Shown here: positions 42,988-51,565 of the stretch, piece by piece
Numbering within the stretch: the first letter of the stretch is position 1
Layout: every line of letters starts with the position of its first letter
DNA from: Acidobacteriota bacterium
GTDB lineage: Bacteria > Acidobacteriota > Vicinamibacteria > Marinacidobacterales > Marinacidobacteraceae
NCBI GenBank assembly: GCA_022826825.1
Contig: JAJDUD010000030.1
Coordinates: 1-58,096 of the forward strand
DNA length: 58,096 nt
Direction: 5' to 3'
The notes under the pieces: generated by a model
Databases searched by the model: none
Seen by the model: the letters and a program-made list of their open reading frames with translations, nothing else
Told to the model about the DNA's origin: nothing
Made by a program: the position numbers and the translations under genes

Positions 42988-43434
42988 ATGGCCGACATTG
43001 TCGATCCCCGCCGACGGAGCGAACTTATGGCTGGGATCCGGGGAAAGGACACCCGGCCTGAAATCACGGTGCGGCGCGTCGCTCACCGGATGGGCCTCCG
43101 CTTTCGCCTCCACCGGAAGGATCTGCCGGGCCGGCCGGACCTGGTGTTTGTGCGGCATCGCGTGGTCGTGTTCGTACATGGCTGCTTCTGGCACCACCAC
43201 AAGGGCTGCAAATATGCCCACATCCCCAAATCCCGCGTGGCGTTCTGGAAAGAGAAATTCGCGCAGAACACCGCCCGCGACGACCGCAACGCCAAGGCAC
43301 TGCATGATCTCGGCTGGCGGGTTCTCACGATCTGGGAGTGCGAGACACGTAAGGATGAAGACATCCGGCGCCTGCTGACGAGGCTCGTGAACGACGCTCC
43401 TTCCAGCCTAGCCGGAACCCGTCTGGATTCGTGA
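42988..43434 (+). CDS. vsr: Vsr-type very short patch repair endonuclease
   Basis: A 148-residue Vsr endonuclease. It has the family's SELMAGIRGKDTRPEITVRR start and the catalytic/zinc region GRPDLVFVRHRVVVFVHGCFWHHHKGC, seen as PDLVF and VHGCFWHHH, then a basic PKSRVAFWKEKF. Vsr nicks T:G mismatches that arise by deamination of 5-methylcytosine; it usually accompanies a C5 methyltransferase, present here at 43921. Some relatives act as restriction nucleases in MutL/MORC-type systems. The ATG at 42988 is the conserved start. Confidence 0.93.
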   Translation: MADIVDPRRRSELMAGIRGKDTRPEITVRRVAHRMGLRFRLHRKDLPGRPDLVFVRHRVVVFVHGCFWHHHKGCKYAHIPKSRVAFWKEKFAQNTARDDRNAKALHDLGWRVLTIWECETRKDEDIRRLLTRLVNDAPSSLAGTRLDS

Positions 43435-43920
43435 TCGTGGCCTGAGCAACGATCGGCTCTGCGCCAGACCGCTGAGCGCCAAATGAGCGCCAAATCTCTC
43501 GGTCACACGGCCTGGACTCCTCGACAGGGAGCTGGTCTTGGCGGCGCGCCCCATGTTCCTGATCCAGAAGCCAAAGCCTGGACAGCCGGCGGCAGAACAA
43601 ATCGGGCGCTTGGGGTGCCCGGCTCTCTACGCGGCAAACGCTGCCGCTCGCGGGTCTAGCTGCGTCGACGAAGCCCCACAGCCAGACAAGAGTTCACCTA
43701 TCCGTCCACCGCGAGACCTCGCGCTCCATGGCCCGCCGGATGGAGCGCATTCGGCACCCAGCGTGGCGTCCCATAAGATACGGTATATCAATGATTTAGT
43801 AAGTCCGATTAATGGTGGCGGTACGCTTAGCACAGTTCGTGTGCCGACATCCCTGCAGTAGCTGGGCTGTCGTCCAGCTTGGAGAACGCCCCGCACTGAC
43901 CACCCAATGCCTGTTCGACC
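43435..43920. other. Intergenic region upstream of the methyltransferase
   Basis: A 486-bp gap on the plus strand with no gene I can support. At 43771-43815 the sequence turns AT-rich (ATAAGATACGGTATATCAAT and on), in contrast to its surroundings. It contains the small dyad GATA-CGGTA-TATC and is the likely methyltransferase promoter, about 110-150 bases upstream of the start. Confidence 0.45.
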
Positions 43921-45270
43921 ATGACCGCGCACGAGCCCGAGTCAGCGCGTTCGGAGGAGGTGCACGACAGTAGTTCGTCGACGCCTCCGCCAACCTTCGT
44001 GGATGTCTTTGCCGGTTGTGGCGGCCTAAGTCTCGGGCTCATGCGCGCCGGTTGGCGTGGCATTCTCGCCATCGAAAAGGACCCGTGGGCGTTCGCCACT
44101 CTCTCCGCAAACCTGCCCGTGGACGAGGAGCCGCTCTCGTACGGGTGGCCCGAGACCATCCCACACCAAGCTTGGGACATTCACGATCTTCTTTCTGACC
44201 ACCGTGATGCCCTCGAGTCTCTCGCCGGCACGGTCGACCTCCTCGCCGGTGGCCCGCCCTGCCAAGGCTTCTCATACGTCGGCAGACGTTGCCCGGACGA
44301 CCCACGGAATTTCCTGTTCGAGACCTATCTCTCTCTAGTCGAGGTTCTCCAGCCGCGCTTCCTCCTTCTCGAGAACGTTCTCGGCTTCCAGTCCGACTTC
44401 AGGGTGCCGGCCCGTACTGGTGTCACGAACTTCGCGCGCGAATTGCACGGGCGACTGTCCGGAAAGTACCACGTGGAAACGGCGACGCTCCGCGCCGAGG
44501 AGCACGGCATCCCGCAGTCACGGGCCCGCTACTTCTTCATCTGCGCAACGAAAGACATCGGTTCTCCGGACGGCCTTGCGACGTTTTTTGAAGACTTGCG
44601 CACCGATGCCAAGACGTTTCTCGCCAAGCGTGATCTCGGCCCCTCTCCAACTGCTCACGATGCGATCAGCGACCTCGAGGTCGAACGGAATGGCCTGATC
44701 CCCTCCCCTGACACTCCTGGCTTCCAAGCAGTCGGATACACGGGGCCGCTGTCGGCATATCAACGCGCAATGCGTGACGGGCATTCTGGTGTACCACCCG
44801 ATACCCGGCTCGCACGTCATCGTCCGGAGATTCGCAGCCGATTTGCCTCGATCATCACGACCGTCCGCAACGGTGACCGCAGCGCCTGGACGCTCTCTCC
44901 GGCCGTTCGTCGTGCCTACAACCTCCGGAAGGCAACGATCCGCGTCCTAGACGCTTCCCGCCCCGCCCCCACGATCACAAGCCTGCCCGACGACCTGCTC
45001 CACTATTCCGAACCTCGTATCCTCACAGTGCGCGAAAACGCTCGCCTGCAGTCCTTTCCCGATTGGTTCGCCTTCCGGGGGAACTTCACTACTGGAGGCT
45101 CGGAGCGACGACACCAGGTTCCCCGCTTCACACAGGTTGCAAATGCCGTCCCGCCCTTGCTTGCAGAACAGCTAGGCCTCAACCTCCTTTCGCTTCATCG
45201 CAGGCACTCGTCCCGACGCTGTTCTTCACAGCTTGACACAGCCGTTCCAGCGCCTCCCGGTGCTTTCTGA
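43921..45270 (+). CDS. DNA (cytosine-5) methyltransferase
   Basis: A 449-residue C5 methyltransferase. Motif I is FVDVFAGCGGLSLGL (residues 26-40), motif IV is GGPPCQGFS with catalytic C124, motif VI is LLLENVLGF, motif VIII is QSRARYFF and motif X is QVANAVPP. The target-recognition region lies roughly between residues 210 and 370; the recognised site cannot be read. No classical restriction nuclease is adjacent; vsr precedes it and a GHKL/receiver pair follows on the other strand. Its last about 30 residues (LLSLHRRHSSRR onward) go beyond the conserved domain and overlap the 3' end of the receiver gene by 92 bp. Confidence 0.93.
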   Translation: MTAHEPESARSEEVHDSSSSTPPPTFVDVFAGCGGLSLGLMRAGWRGILAIEKDPWAFATLSANLPVDEEPLSYGWPETIPHQAWDIHDLLSDHRDALESLAGTVDLLAGGPPCQGFSYVGRRCPDDPRNFLFETYLSLVEVLQPRFLLLENVLGFQSDFRVPARTGVTNFARELHGRLSGKYHVETATLRAEEHGIPQSRARYFFICATKDIGSPDGLATFFEDLRTDAKTFLAKRDLGPSPTAHDAISDLEVERNGLIPSPDTPGFQAVGYTGPLSAYQRAMRDGHSGVPPDTRLARHRPEIRSRFASIITTVRNGDRSAWTLSPAVRRAYNLRKATIRVLDASRPAPTITSLPDDLLHYSEPRILTVRENARLQSFPDWFAFRGNFTTGGSERRHQVPRFTQVANAVPPLLAEQLGLNLLSLHRRHSSRRCSSQLDTAVPAPPGAF

Positions 45271-46156
45271 GAACGGTCCGGCATTCCGTCATCCATCGTT
45301 CGTCCACAGTAATCTCCTCGTGCCCCTGCGCACTCTTGGCTCGCAAGACAACTTCGTCGCCCGCGCCCGTCTCCTCTCTCACGTGCGCCAATACGTTCCG
45401 CCTACCGAGCACTTCAACGTCATACTTGTCGAAGGTGGTCCTCGCCTCACCGACGTCCTCCGTGACTCCTTTCAGAATTCGCCGCATCGCGCGCGTCTTG
45501 TCGCCCGCCGTGAACATCCGTCCATCATGAATGACCTGTCGCAACCCCTTCGCCCGCAGCGCCTTCCGCACGCTTTCCACTAGTTCTTCTTTGCTCTCTA
45601 CGAGCTTCTCGGCAGTGCGCTCCACCAGTCCTTCACAGCGCGGTCCGTCCGCTCGGCTAAGCGCCAAGTCCAGCGTCTCCAACATGAGGATTTCATGTTC
45701 CGCAACCTCGGCCATCGCGATACCGCGTGTGTGATTCAGATCGACCGCCTTCCCTACAACTATTTCGGCTAGCTGCCGAAGCACATCGTCGAGCTCGCCT
45801 CTTTGCGCCACGAACACACCTTCAACCTCCTTATCTACCAGCTTCTTGTATAGCTCTTTGGGTGGCAGCCCAGAGTAGAACACCATCTCCGTATACCGAA
45901 GCTGCCTCCGAAGCCACGCAGTAACATCGTCGCCGGTTTCGCTCCGCTGCAGATCGTAGTCCACCATCACCATATCGAACTGTTTACCCTTTTGCTGGAC
46001 AACTGCCCTCAGCCCTTTTCTCGACGGGTCACTCGGCTCGCAGCATTCGAGGTCAAACCCCCGATCCGCCAACCAATCCCTCAGGCTCTCCAGGGCGTTC
46101 GCCACGCTGCCCGTTGCGTCGTCGTCTACAACCAAAAGGCGAAAAACTAGCTTCAT
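45179..46156 (-). CDS. Receiver-domain protein with HEPN-like C-terminus
   Basis: A 325-residue protein. Residues 1-130 form a CheY-like receiver: acidic pocket DDD at 11-13, phosphoacceptor Asp in VMVDYDL (D66), and Ser in MVFYSG (S95). The conserved Lys appears as Gln (VFVAQRG), an odd feature. The C-terminal part (about 150-315) is helical and carries GRRNVLAHVR (R253, N254, H258), matching the R-x4-6-H motif with RN characteristic of HEPN RNases. No DNA-binding domain is visible, so this is probably not a transcription factor. Its ATG overlaps the stop of the GHKL gene (ATGA), so it is made together with it. A kinase-controlled RNase effector is the inferred role. Confidence 0.7.
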   Translation of the reverse strand: MKLVFRLLVVDDDATGSVANALESLRDWLADRGFDLECCEPSDPSRKGLRAVVQQKGKQFDMVMVDYDLQRSETGDDVTAWLRRQLRYTEMVFYSGLPPKELYKKLVDKEVEGVFVAQRGELDDVLRQLAEIVVGKAVDLNHTRGIAMAEVAEHEILMLETLDLALSRADGPRCEGLVERTAEKLVESKEELVESVRKALRAKGLRQVIHDGRMFTAGDKTRAMRRILKGVTEDVGEARTTFDKYDVEVLGRRNVLAHVREETGAGDEVVLRAKSAQGHEEITVDERWMTECRTVLRKHREALERLCQAVKNSVGTSACDEAKGG

Positions 46157-48468
46157 GTCCCGATACTCACTGTCACATATGCACCCGCCAAGTCTTCCGA
46201 GAATGGTTGTTTGTGTGCCTCCACCATTCCGTGCAAGCCCTCCACGACTTGCCGTACGTGATACAAACCGAGGCCAGAGCCGTCGGTTGTAGTCACGCCT
46301 TTTTCGAACATTCTGCTCAGAGGCTGCAAGGACTTGGCCCATCCGCTCCCATCATCCGCCACATGAAGCGTCAAGATTGGACTTGGTGCCTTGTTCAATT
46401 CCATCGCAAAGAGAATATGTTCCGCGCCCGCTTTATGCGCATTCGTCACAAGATTGTCGATCACTATGCCCACATCGATCGGACGAAAAGGCCGTACCAG
46501 TTCTTCTTTGCAGGGGGAACACGTGATTTCGATGCCCCGCGGAGCCCATAGAGATGCTACGAGATCAATGTAATCCCGAATATATCCCACAAGGTCGTGT
46601 TCTGATTCGACTGCCTTCGCTGTATATCCGGCCTTTGTTGCAAAACGCGCCGCTGTGATGATCTGACTGACACGAAAGGCGCTCTTCTCGAGGAATCCCA
46701 GCCAGTCCGACGCAAGTACGGCCTTCCTCCGTCGAAGCTTCCCCATCATCCGTTTGATCCCCACTTGGACATCGTGTGCGTGCATCAAGATCTGGTGATG
46801 TAGATTCAACACCGTTTCACTGTCGAGAGACGATGCGGACATAAGGAATCGGTTACGTTTTAGCTCCCGGTCGTACTTTTCACGGGCCGACGCCGCCTCC
46901 TCCTTCGCCTCAGCTGCTGCCTCTTCAGCTCGGCGTCGCGCCTCCGTTGCTTGCCGTTCCGCTTCCCGGAGTGCCTCCATATCGGCGCGTGCTACATCAA
47001 CGCGCTGGATCAGCTCCTTGTCGTTTGTCTTTTCGGCGACTATCGATAACGCCTCGAGCGATTTCTCGAACGCTGTAGATTTATCGTCCACGAGCCGTAC
47101 AAGTTCCGGGTTGTACCTCACGAGTTCCACACCCTTTGTGTCCGCGAGCCCGGCAACCAATTCCGCAATTAGAGCGCTACTGGTGTCGAGGCGCATGCGC
47201 GACGTGTCGTCCATCTTCTGGTCAAAGCGGTCTTTCCATGTTATGTCGACGACGTACCGTTCTAATCGCCGCACGCCTTTCTGAATGACGCACTCGATCA
47301 GCTGTGTAACTTCGGGTGTGCGGATCAGACCTTGATTACGACTAGTCGCTTCCTCGAAACCCTTCCCGCCGACGACATCCACACGACCTATGAGTTCGCG
47401 CGTTCCAACATATCGGCGCATACCCTGTTGTTTACGTCGGTTTATTCCGTAGAAGTCGTCATGCTCCTCACCGATCGGGAAGACACGGAATCCGTTGCGA
47501 AACAGGAAGATGGAACCAAACTTAATGCTGGCCAGTCCCATACGAAGGGCAAATACATGCTTGGCTTTTCGATTCAGATAGTAGAGATCCACTCTTAGCT
47601 GAGGATCGGTCAGTCCAGTGTAGGTATGCCGTTCTCGGATCTGGTAGACAGTCTCACCACGATCTTTCATGGTAGTTTGGAGGAGATCAGAGCCAGCCGG
47701 AGTGCTTACATGGATCGACGTAGTTCTCTGTTCGATCGCCGTCAGGATCGTGTTCCGAATCGGTCCATTGACAACTTCACCGTGCCTACCGATCGCGGCT
47801 AATCGTTCGTCCTCTGCTCTCTCTGAAGGCGCAACTAGTTCAATTCGAAAATCGGCTCCTTCCGCATCGAAGGGACTGATGAGTTTCTCTAGGCCACGTC
47901 GTAATCTGACTAATTCTCCGTGGGGCCAATCAGACCGTAGGTGGACTATTTCCAAGACGGTGCCGGTCGGGCCTATGAGCTGGGGCCAGGACTCCGGAGG
48001 AATCTCAGCCTCGTCAAGATCGACCATTACATGGCGAAACTCGCGTTCTGCGTCCTGTTCGAACTGCGTCCAATCAGTGCGTACACACTGCGAAAGTTGA
48101 CCGGTGGACCGAGTGACCAATGTGAGCGACCTGCCTAAACGGTCGCAGGAGAAGCGGCCTACGCCCTTGTCACCAGCAAATGAACGCGTGGAGCGTGGTG
48201 TGTAGTGTGCGTCCTCAGTTCCTTCGCGCTTTGCTGAGTATCCGACGAAGAGCCACTTCGTGAGGATGTCGTCACGGGACATGCCTTTGCCGTTGTCGGC
48301 GATGACAAGTTTGTCTTTTTCGAACGAAAGGTGGACTTCTGTAGCGTGCGCATCGAAAGAGTTCTTCACCAGTTCGAAAACGGCGACGAAATTGTCCGTG
48401 ATCAGATCGCGGCCAATCAGGTCCTTTAGTCGAGTGCTGACGCGGAACGGCTTGCGCAGTGGCTTCAC
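46153..48468 (-). CDS. Double GHKL protein: MutL/MORC-like N-terminus, histidine-kinase-like C-terminus
   Basis: A 771-residue protein with two GHKL ATPase folds. The first, Hsp90/MutL/MORC-like, has ELVKNSFDA (N-box, 32-40), IADNGKGM (57-63) and GDKGVGRFS (99-107). A middle region and a coiled coil (about 490-535, EAERQATEARRRAEEAAAEA) follow. A dimerisation-like segment with NLHHQI comes next, and then the second fold: NLVTNAHKAG (672-681), VADDGSGW (703-710) and DGSGLGLYHV (729-738). Relatives are known from MORC-type restriction systems, and the second fold is that of two-component kinases. The GTG at 48468 has GAGGAAAA upstream. Substrate recognition and phosphotransfer to the coupled receiver protein are inferred. 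Confidence 0.78.
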   Translation of the reverse strand: MKPLRKPFRVSTRLKDLIGRDLITDNFVAVFELVKNSFDAHATEVHLSFEKDKLVIADNGKGMSRDDILTKWLFVGYSAKREGTEDAHYTPRSTRSFAGDKGVGRFSCDRLGRSLTLVTRSTGQLSQCVRTDWTQFEQDAEREFRHVMVDLDEAEIPPESWPQLIGPTGTVLEIVHLRSDWPHGELVRLRRGLEKLISPFDAEGADFRIELVAPSERAEDERLAAIGRHGEVVNGPIRNTILTAIEQRTTSIHVSTPAGSDLLQTTMKDRGETVYQIRERHTYTGLTDPQLRVDLYYLNRKAKHVFALRMGLASIKFGSIFLFRNGFRVFPIGEEHDDFYGINRRKQQGMRRYVGTRELIGRVDVVGGKGFEEATSRNQGLIRTPEVTQLIECVIQKGVRRLERYVVDITWKDRFDQKMDDTSRMRLDTSSALIAELVAGLADTKGVELVRYNPELVRLVDDKSTAFEKSLEALSIVAEKTNDKELIQRVDVARADMEALREAERQATEARRRAEEAAAEAKEEAASAREKYDRELKRNRFLMSASSLDSETVLNLHHQILMHAHDVQVGIKRMMGKLRRRKAVLASDWLGFLEKSAFRVSQIITAARFATKAGYTAKAVESEHDLVGYIRDYIDLVASLWAPRGIEITCSPCKEELVRPFRPIDVGIVIDNLVTNAHKAGAEHILFAMELNKAPSPILTLHVADDGSGWAKSLQPLSRMFEKGVTTTDGSGLGLYHVRQVVEGLHGMVEAHKQPFSEDLAGAYVTVSIGT

Positions 48469-48480
48469 GACTGTTTTCCT

Positions 48481-48512
48481 CTAGGTGCCTAGTGCTTCGT
48501 TCCGCTTAGGCA
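48481..48512. promoter_or_regulatory. Small dyads upstream of the GHKL gene
   Basis: CTAGG-TG-CCTAG (48481-48492) is a perfect palindrome, and TGCCTA (48486-48491) pairs with TAGGCA (48507-48512). They lie 13-45 bases upstream of the GTG start on the minus strand, suitable for an operator or leader hairpin. The rest of 48469-48672 shows nothing recognisable. Confidence 0.3.
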
Positions 48513-48672
48513 GCGGCAGGCCGAACGTTCGGGTTAACGGGGTGACCTGACGTCTGTAGAACGATCAGAAGACTACCGCAGGTCACTTCTGCCCAAGGTG
48601 GGGGTCGAACGTACGAAGCAACGAACACGGTACGTTGAGTTTAGGGGACAGCCGGTGGGGTCTTACAACGCC

Positions 48673-51555
48673 TTACACCCGGAACACCTTCATCACCTCG
48701 TCGCCGAGGTGGTTGATGACCTTGACGGCGATGCGGCCGGAGGCGGGCTTGGGGAAGGGGCGGGAGACATCGCGGCGGAGGCTTTCCCAGGCTTCCTGGT
48801 CGATCTCGGCCTTGAGAGTGGTCTTGAGGGCCTTGTAGGGGTCGGTGCTGGCACCGGGGAAGTAGGCGTGGCGGACGAAGAAGCTCTCGCCGTTGTAGTC
48901 GGTGTCGAGGAACCAGCAGGCGATGCCGTCGGCGCTGTCGCTGCGGACCTCGCCGGTCTGGGGGTGGAACACGTCCACGCCGCGGAGGCGGACCTGGATC
49001 TCGTCGTCGCCGACGGGCTCGATATCGATGTCGGGTTCGCCGAAGATCACGAAGAGGTTGCCCTTGCCGGTGGTCTTCAGGTCCTCGCCCATGTGGAGGT
49101 CGGCGTTCATGCGGGCCTTCAGGATGGGGATCTTGCCGAGTTTCGGGAGTTCGGTGGCGTGGGCGTCGTAGGCGAAGGCGCAGGAGACGAGGACATCGAA
49201 CCCGGCGTCGCCGGCCTCTCTGGCGGCGCCCACGAGGTCGGAACGGGCGACGGTGCCGAATTCGGGGCCGATGAGGACACCGGCGCGGCGCTCGCGGTCA
49301 CCTTCGGGGTAGCGCCCCTCGGCCGCGATGTAGTCGCCGGGCCACGGGGAGAGGGAAGAGAACTCGATCCGGTCCTGGCGGTGGGCCTGCTGGACGCCGG
49401 CGGCGCGGAGGTTCTCGAGGATGGTCGAGGTGAAGTCGCCGTACTGGCCGGAGCCGTAAGGGGTGCGGGGTTCGGTGGCCTGTGGAATCAACTCGTCTTG
49501 CTCGTCCACCGCGAGCGTGCGGTGGGGGGCGAGGCTCTCCACGGTAAAGGGGCCAGCGACCCGGATCTTGGACTTGTCTTCCACCGGTTTGTCGTAGAGG
49601 TGCTCGAAGTCGGCCTTGCGCGCGACCGAGGCGTCTATCTCCCGCTGCCGGTTGATGCGGGCTTCCAGAAACTCGGCGAGCGCGGAGCGTGCGGACGCGG
49701 GCCAGTCCTCAGGCGCATCACGCGGAACCTCCCATTCGAGGAGGCCGTTCGCAGGGGCGGGATCGCCGTTCGGAAGTTCGACGGTTTCCACCGGAGCCGC
49801 GAAGTCTACGGACTGGCGTTTCCGGACCCCGCGAGTAACGGGGAATGGGATCGGGTGATCGCGGAGCGCTTCGTTCAGCGCGGCGAGGGCGGTGTCGACG
49901 GCGGGTTGGCGCCGGTCCCAGATCGTGTCAATCTCGGTGTTGTTCGCGATGGCCTTGAGGGTGATGTGGGGAACGCGCTGGTGTACGAAGCCTTGGCGGA
50001 TGTCGCCATAGGTCGGCGCGTTCTTCGGTTCGGAACCGGAGAGTCGGGCTTCCTCCCGTTGCCCGTCCAAGCTATCGGCGAGGGTGTAGTAAGGATGGCG
50101 CGCACCCATGACACGGGAGCGAGCGAGTGCGAGGGCGACGCGCGAGGTATCGATCGTGATCCACCGGCGGCCCCACTGTTCCGCGACAAAAGCGGTAGTT
50201 CCGGAGCCGCAAGTGGGATCAAGAACGAGATCGCCTGGATCGGTTGCCATGAGTAGGCAGCGCTCAATGACCCTTCCAGGCGTCTGTACGACGTACCGTT
50301 TCTCGTCGCCAAACTCGGACTGGCGGGTGTCGTCCCAAATGTCGTTGAACGCCTGATACGGATAGTCCCCGAACGGCCTCACGAATCCTAGGGTCTTTCC
50401 AGAGTAGGTCAACCTGCTGGCCATTCGGAGTCGTTGCATACCATCCATCGAGGTCTTCCATCCCCCCTTTCCGGGCCGGAATGTCTCGCCACAGTGTGAG
50501 AAGGGGAACAGAGTTGTGGCACCAGATGATTGCGAGGTCAACGGATTCATCCTTGCGACCCGATCCGCGCCACCCACATCAGTAGTGGGCATCAATTCGC
50601 CCGCCTCCGTAAAGTTGAAGCGGTAGTTCGTATCTCCTTCTACGCTGCGCCGGAAGAACAAGGCGCGGAACTTAGCGACTCCGCGCTTTCGGGCGTACCA
50701 AAGCAGAACATCGTAAGTGTTGTCTAGCAAGTCACCAGCTTTCCCCGTCGTCTTGCGAAAGACAACGCTGGCTACACAGTTATCGGCTCCGAACACCTCG
50801 TCCATCACCGCCCGCACGCGGTGAACGTTCTCATCCCCGATCTGGACGAAGATGCTCCCACTCTCGGTCAGGAGATCGCGTGCAACCGTTAGTCGCTCCC
50901 GCAGATACGTCAGATACGAGTGGATACCGTCGCGCCATGTATCCCGGAACGCTTTGACCTGCTCCGGCTCCCGGCTGATGTGCTCCTGCTTCCCATCCTT
51001 CACATCCCGGCTCGTCGTTGACCACTGGAAGTTGGAGTTGAACTTGATGCCGTAGGGCGGATCGAAGTAGATGCACTGCACCTTGCCGCGCAGGCCCTCT
51101 CGCTCCGCAAGGCTCGCCATCACCCGCAGCGAGTCCCCGAGGATCATCCGGTTCGACCAGTTGCCCTGGTGCCGGTAGAACTCGGTGCGTTCGGCGCCCT
51201 CCGGCAGGCCGTTGAAGTCCCCGAACAGTCCTGGCTGTGGCGGGTTCTCCTCGTCGCGCCGCGCCTTCGTCTCGCGGAGGAGATCGTCCACGAGCGCCTT
51301 CGGCTCCACCTTCTCCTGGATGAAGAGCGGCGGCGCGGGGACGACGAGGTCGGACCAGTCCTGCTCATCCTTTCCGCGCCAGACGAGCTGGGGGTCGAGG
51401 TCGGTGTTCCTCTCGTAGCGCACCGGGCGCGGCTGCCGGTCGTCGTCCGGGACGATGGACTCGTCCTCGGCGGTGGGGATGTTCAGCCGCTTGGCCGCCT
51501 GGTGCTTGGTCGCCTCGACGGCAACCGGCTTCCTGGCCTTTCGTTTCCTCGGCAC
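48673..51555 (-). CDS. mod: Type III restriction system Mod (N6-adenine methyltransferase)
   Basis: A 960-residue beta-class DNA methyltransferase. The catalytic motif IV is CIYFDPPYG and the AdoMet motif is DPTCGSGTTAF further on, the order typical of type III Mod proteins. The long C-terminal part has VSCAFAYDAHATEL and ends IAVKVINHLGDEVMKVFRV, matching the BPTD_3080-associated methyltransferase type. It methylates adenine in an asymmetric site and provides target recognition to Res. The GTG at 51555 follows the res stop by 10 bases; an in-frame TTG at 51591 would overlap res. It is the second gene of a res-mod operon. Confidence 0.92.
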   Translation of the reverse strand: MPRKRKARKPVAVEATKHQAAKRLNIPTAEDESIVPDDDRQPRPVRYERNTDLDPQLVWRGKDEQDWSDLVVPAPPLFIQEKVEPKALVDDLLRETKARRDEENPPQPGLFGDFNGLPEGAERTEFYRHQGNWSNRMILGDSLRVMASLAEREGLRGKVQCIYFDPPYGIKFNSNFQWSTTSRDVKDGKQEHISREPEQVKAFRDTWRDGIHSYLTYLRERLTVARDLLTESGSIFVQIGDENVHRVRAVMDEVFGADNCVASVVFRKTTGKAGDLLDNTYDVLLWYARKRGVAKFRALFFRRSVEGDTNYRFNFTEAGELMPTTDVGGADRVARMNPLTSQSSGATTLFPFSHCGETFRPGKGGWKTSMDGMQRLRMASRLTYSGKTLGFVRPFGDYPYQAFNDIWDDTRQSEFGDEKRYVVQTPGRVIERCLLMATDPGDLVLDPTCGSGTTAFVAEQWGRRWITIDTSRVALALARSRVMGARHPYYTLADSLDGQREEARLSGSEPKNAPTYGDIRQGFVHQRVPHITLKAIANNTEIDTIWDRRQPAVDTALAALNEALRDHPIPFPVTRGVRKRQSVDFAAPVETVELPNGDPAPANGLLEWEVPRDAPEDWPASARSALAEFLEARINRQREIDASVARKADFEHLYDKPVEDKSKIRVAGPFTVESLAPHRTLAVDEQDELIPQATEPRTPYGSGQYGDFTSTILENLRAAGVQQAHRQDRIEFSSLSPWPGDYIAAEGRYPEGDRERRAGVLIGPEFGTVARSDLVGAAREAGDAGFDVLVSCAFAYDAHATELPKLGKIPILKARMNADLHMGEDLKTTGKGNLFVIFGEPDIDIEPVGDDEIQVRLRGVDVFHPQTGEVRSDSADGIACWFLDTDYNGESFFVRHAYFPGASTDPYKALKTTLKAEIDQEAWESLRRDVSRPFPKPASGRIAVKVINHLGDEVMKVFRV

Positions 51556-51565
51556 CCGGTCGCCG

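Noticed and set aside
43538..43861. Plus-strand open frame before the C5 methyltransferase, considered as a controller (C) protein
   Set aside because: The translated sequence lacks a helix-turn-helix and is Pro/Ala/Arg-rich without conserved pattern.
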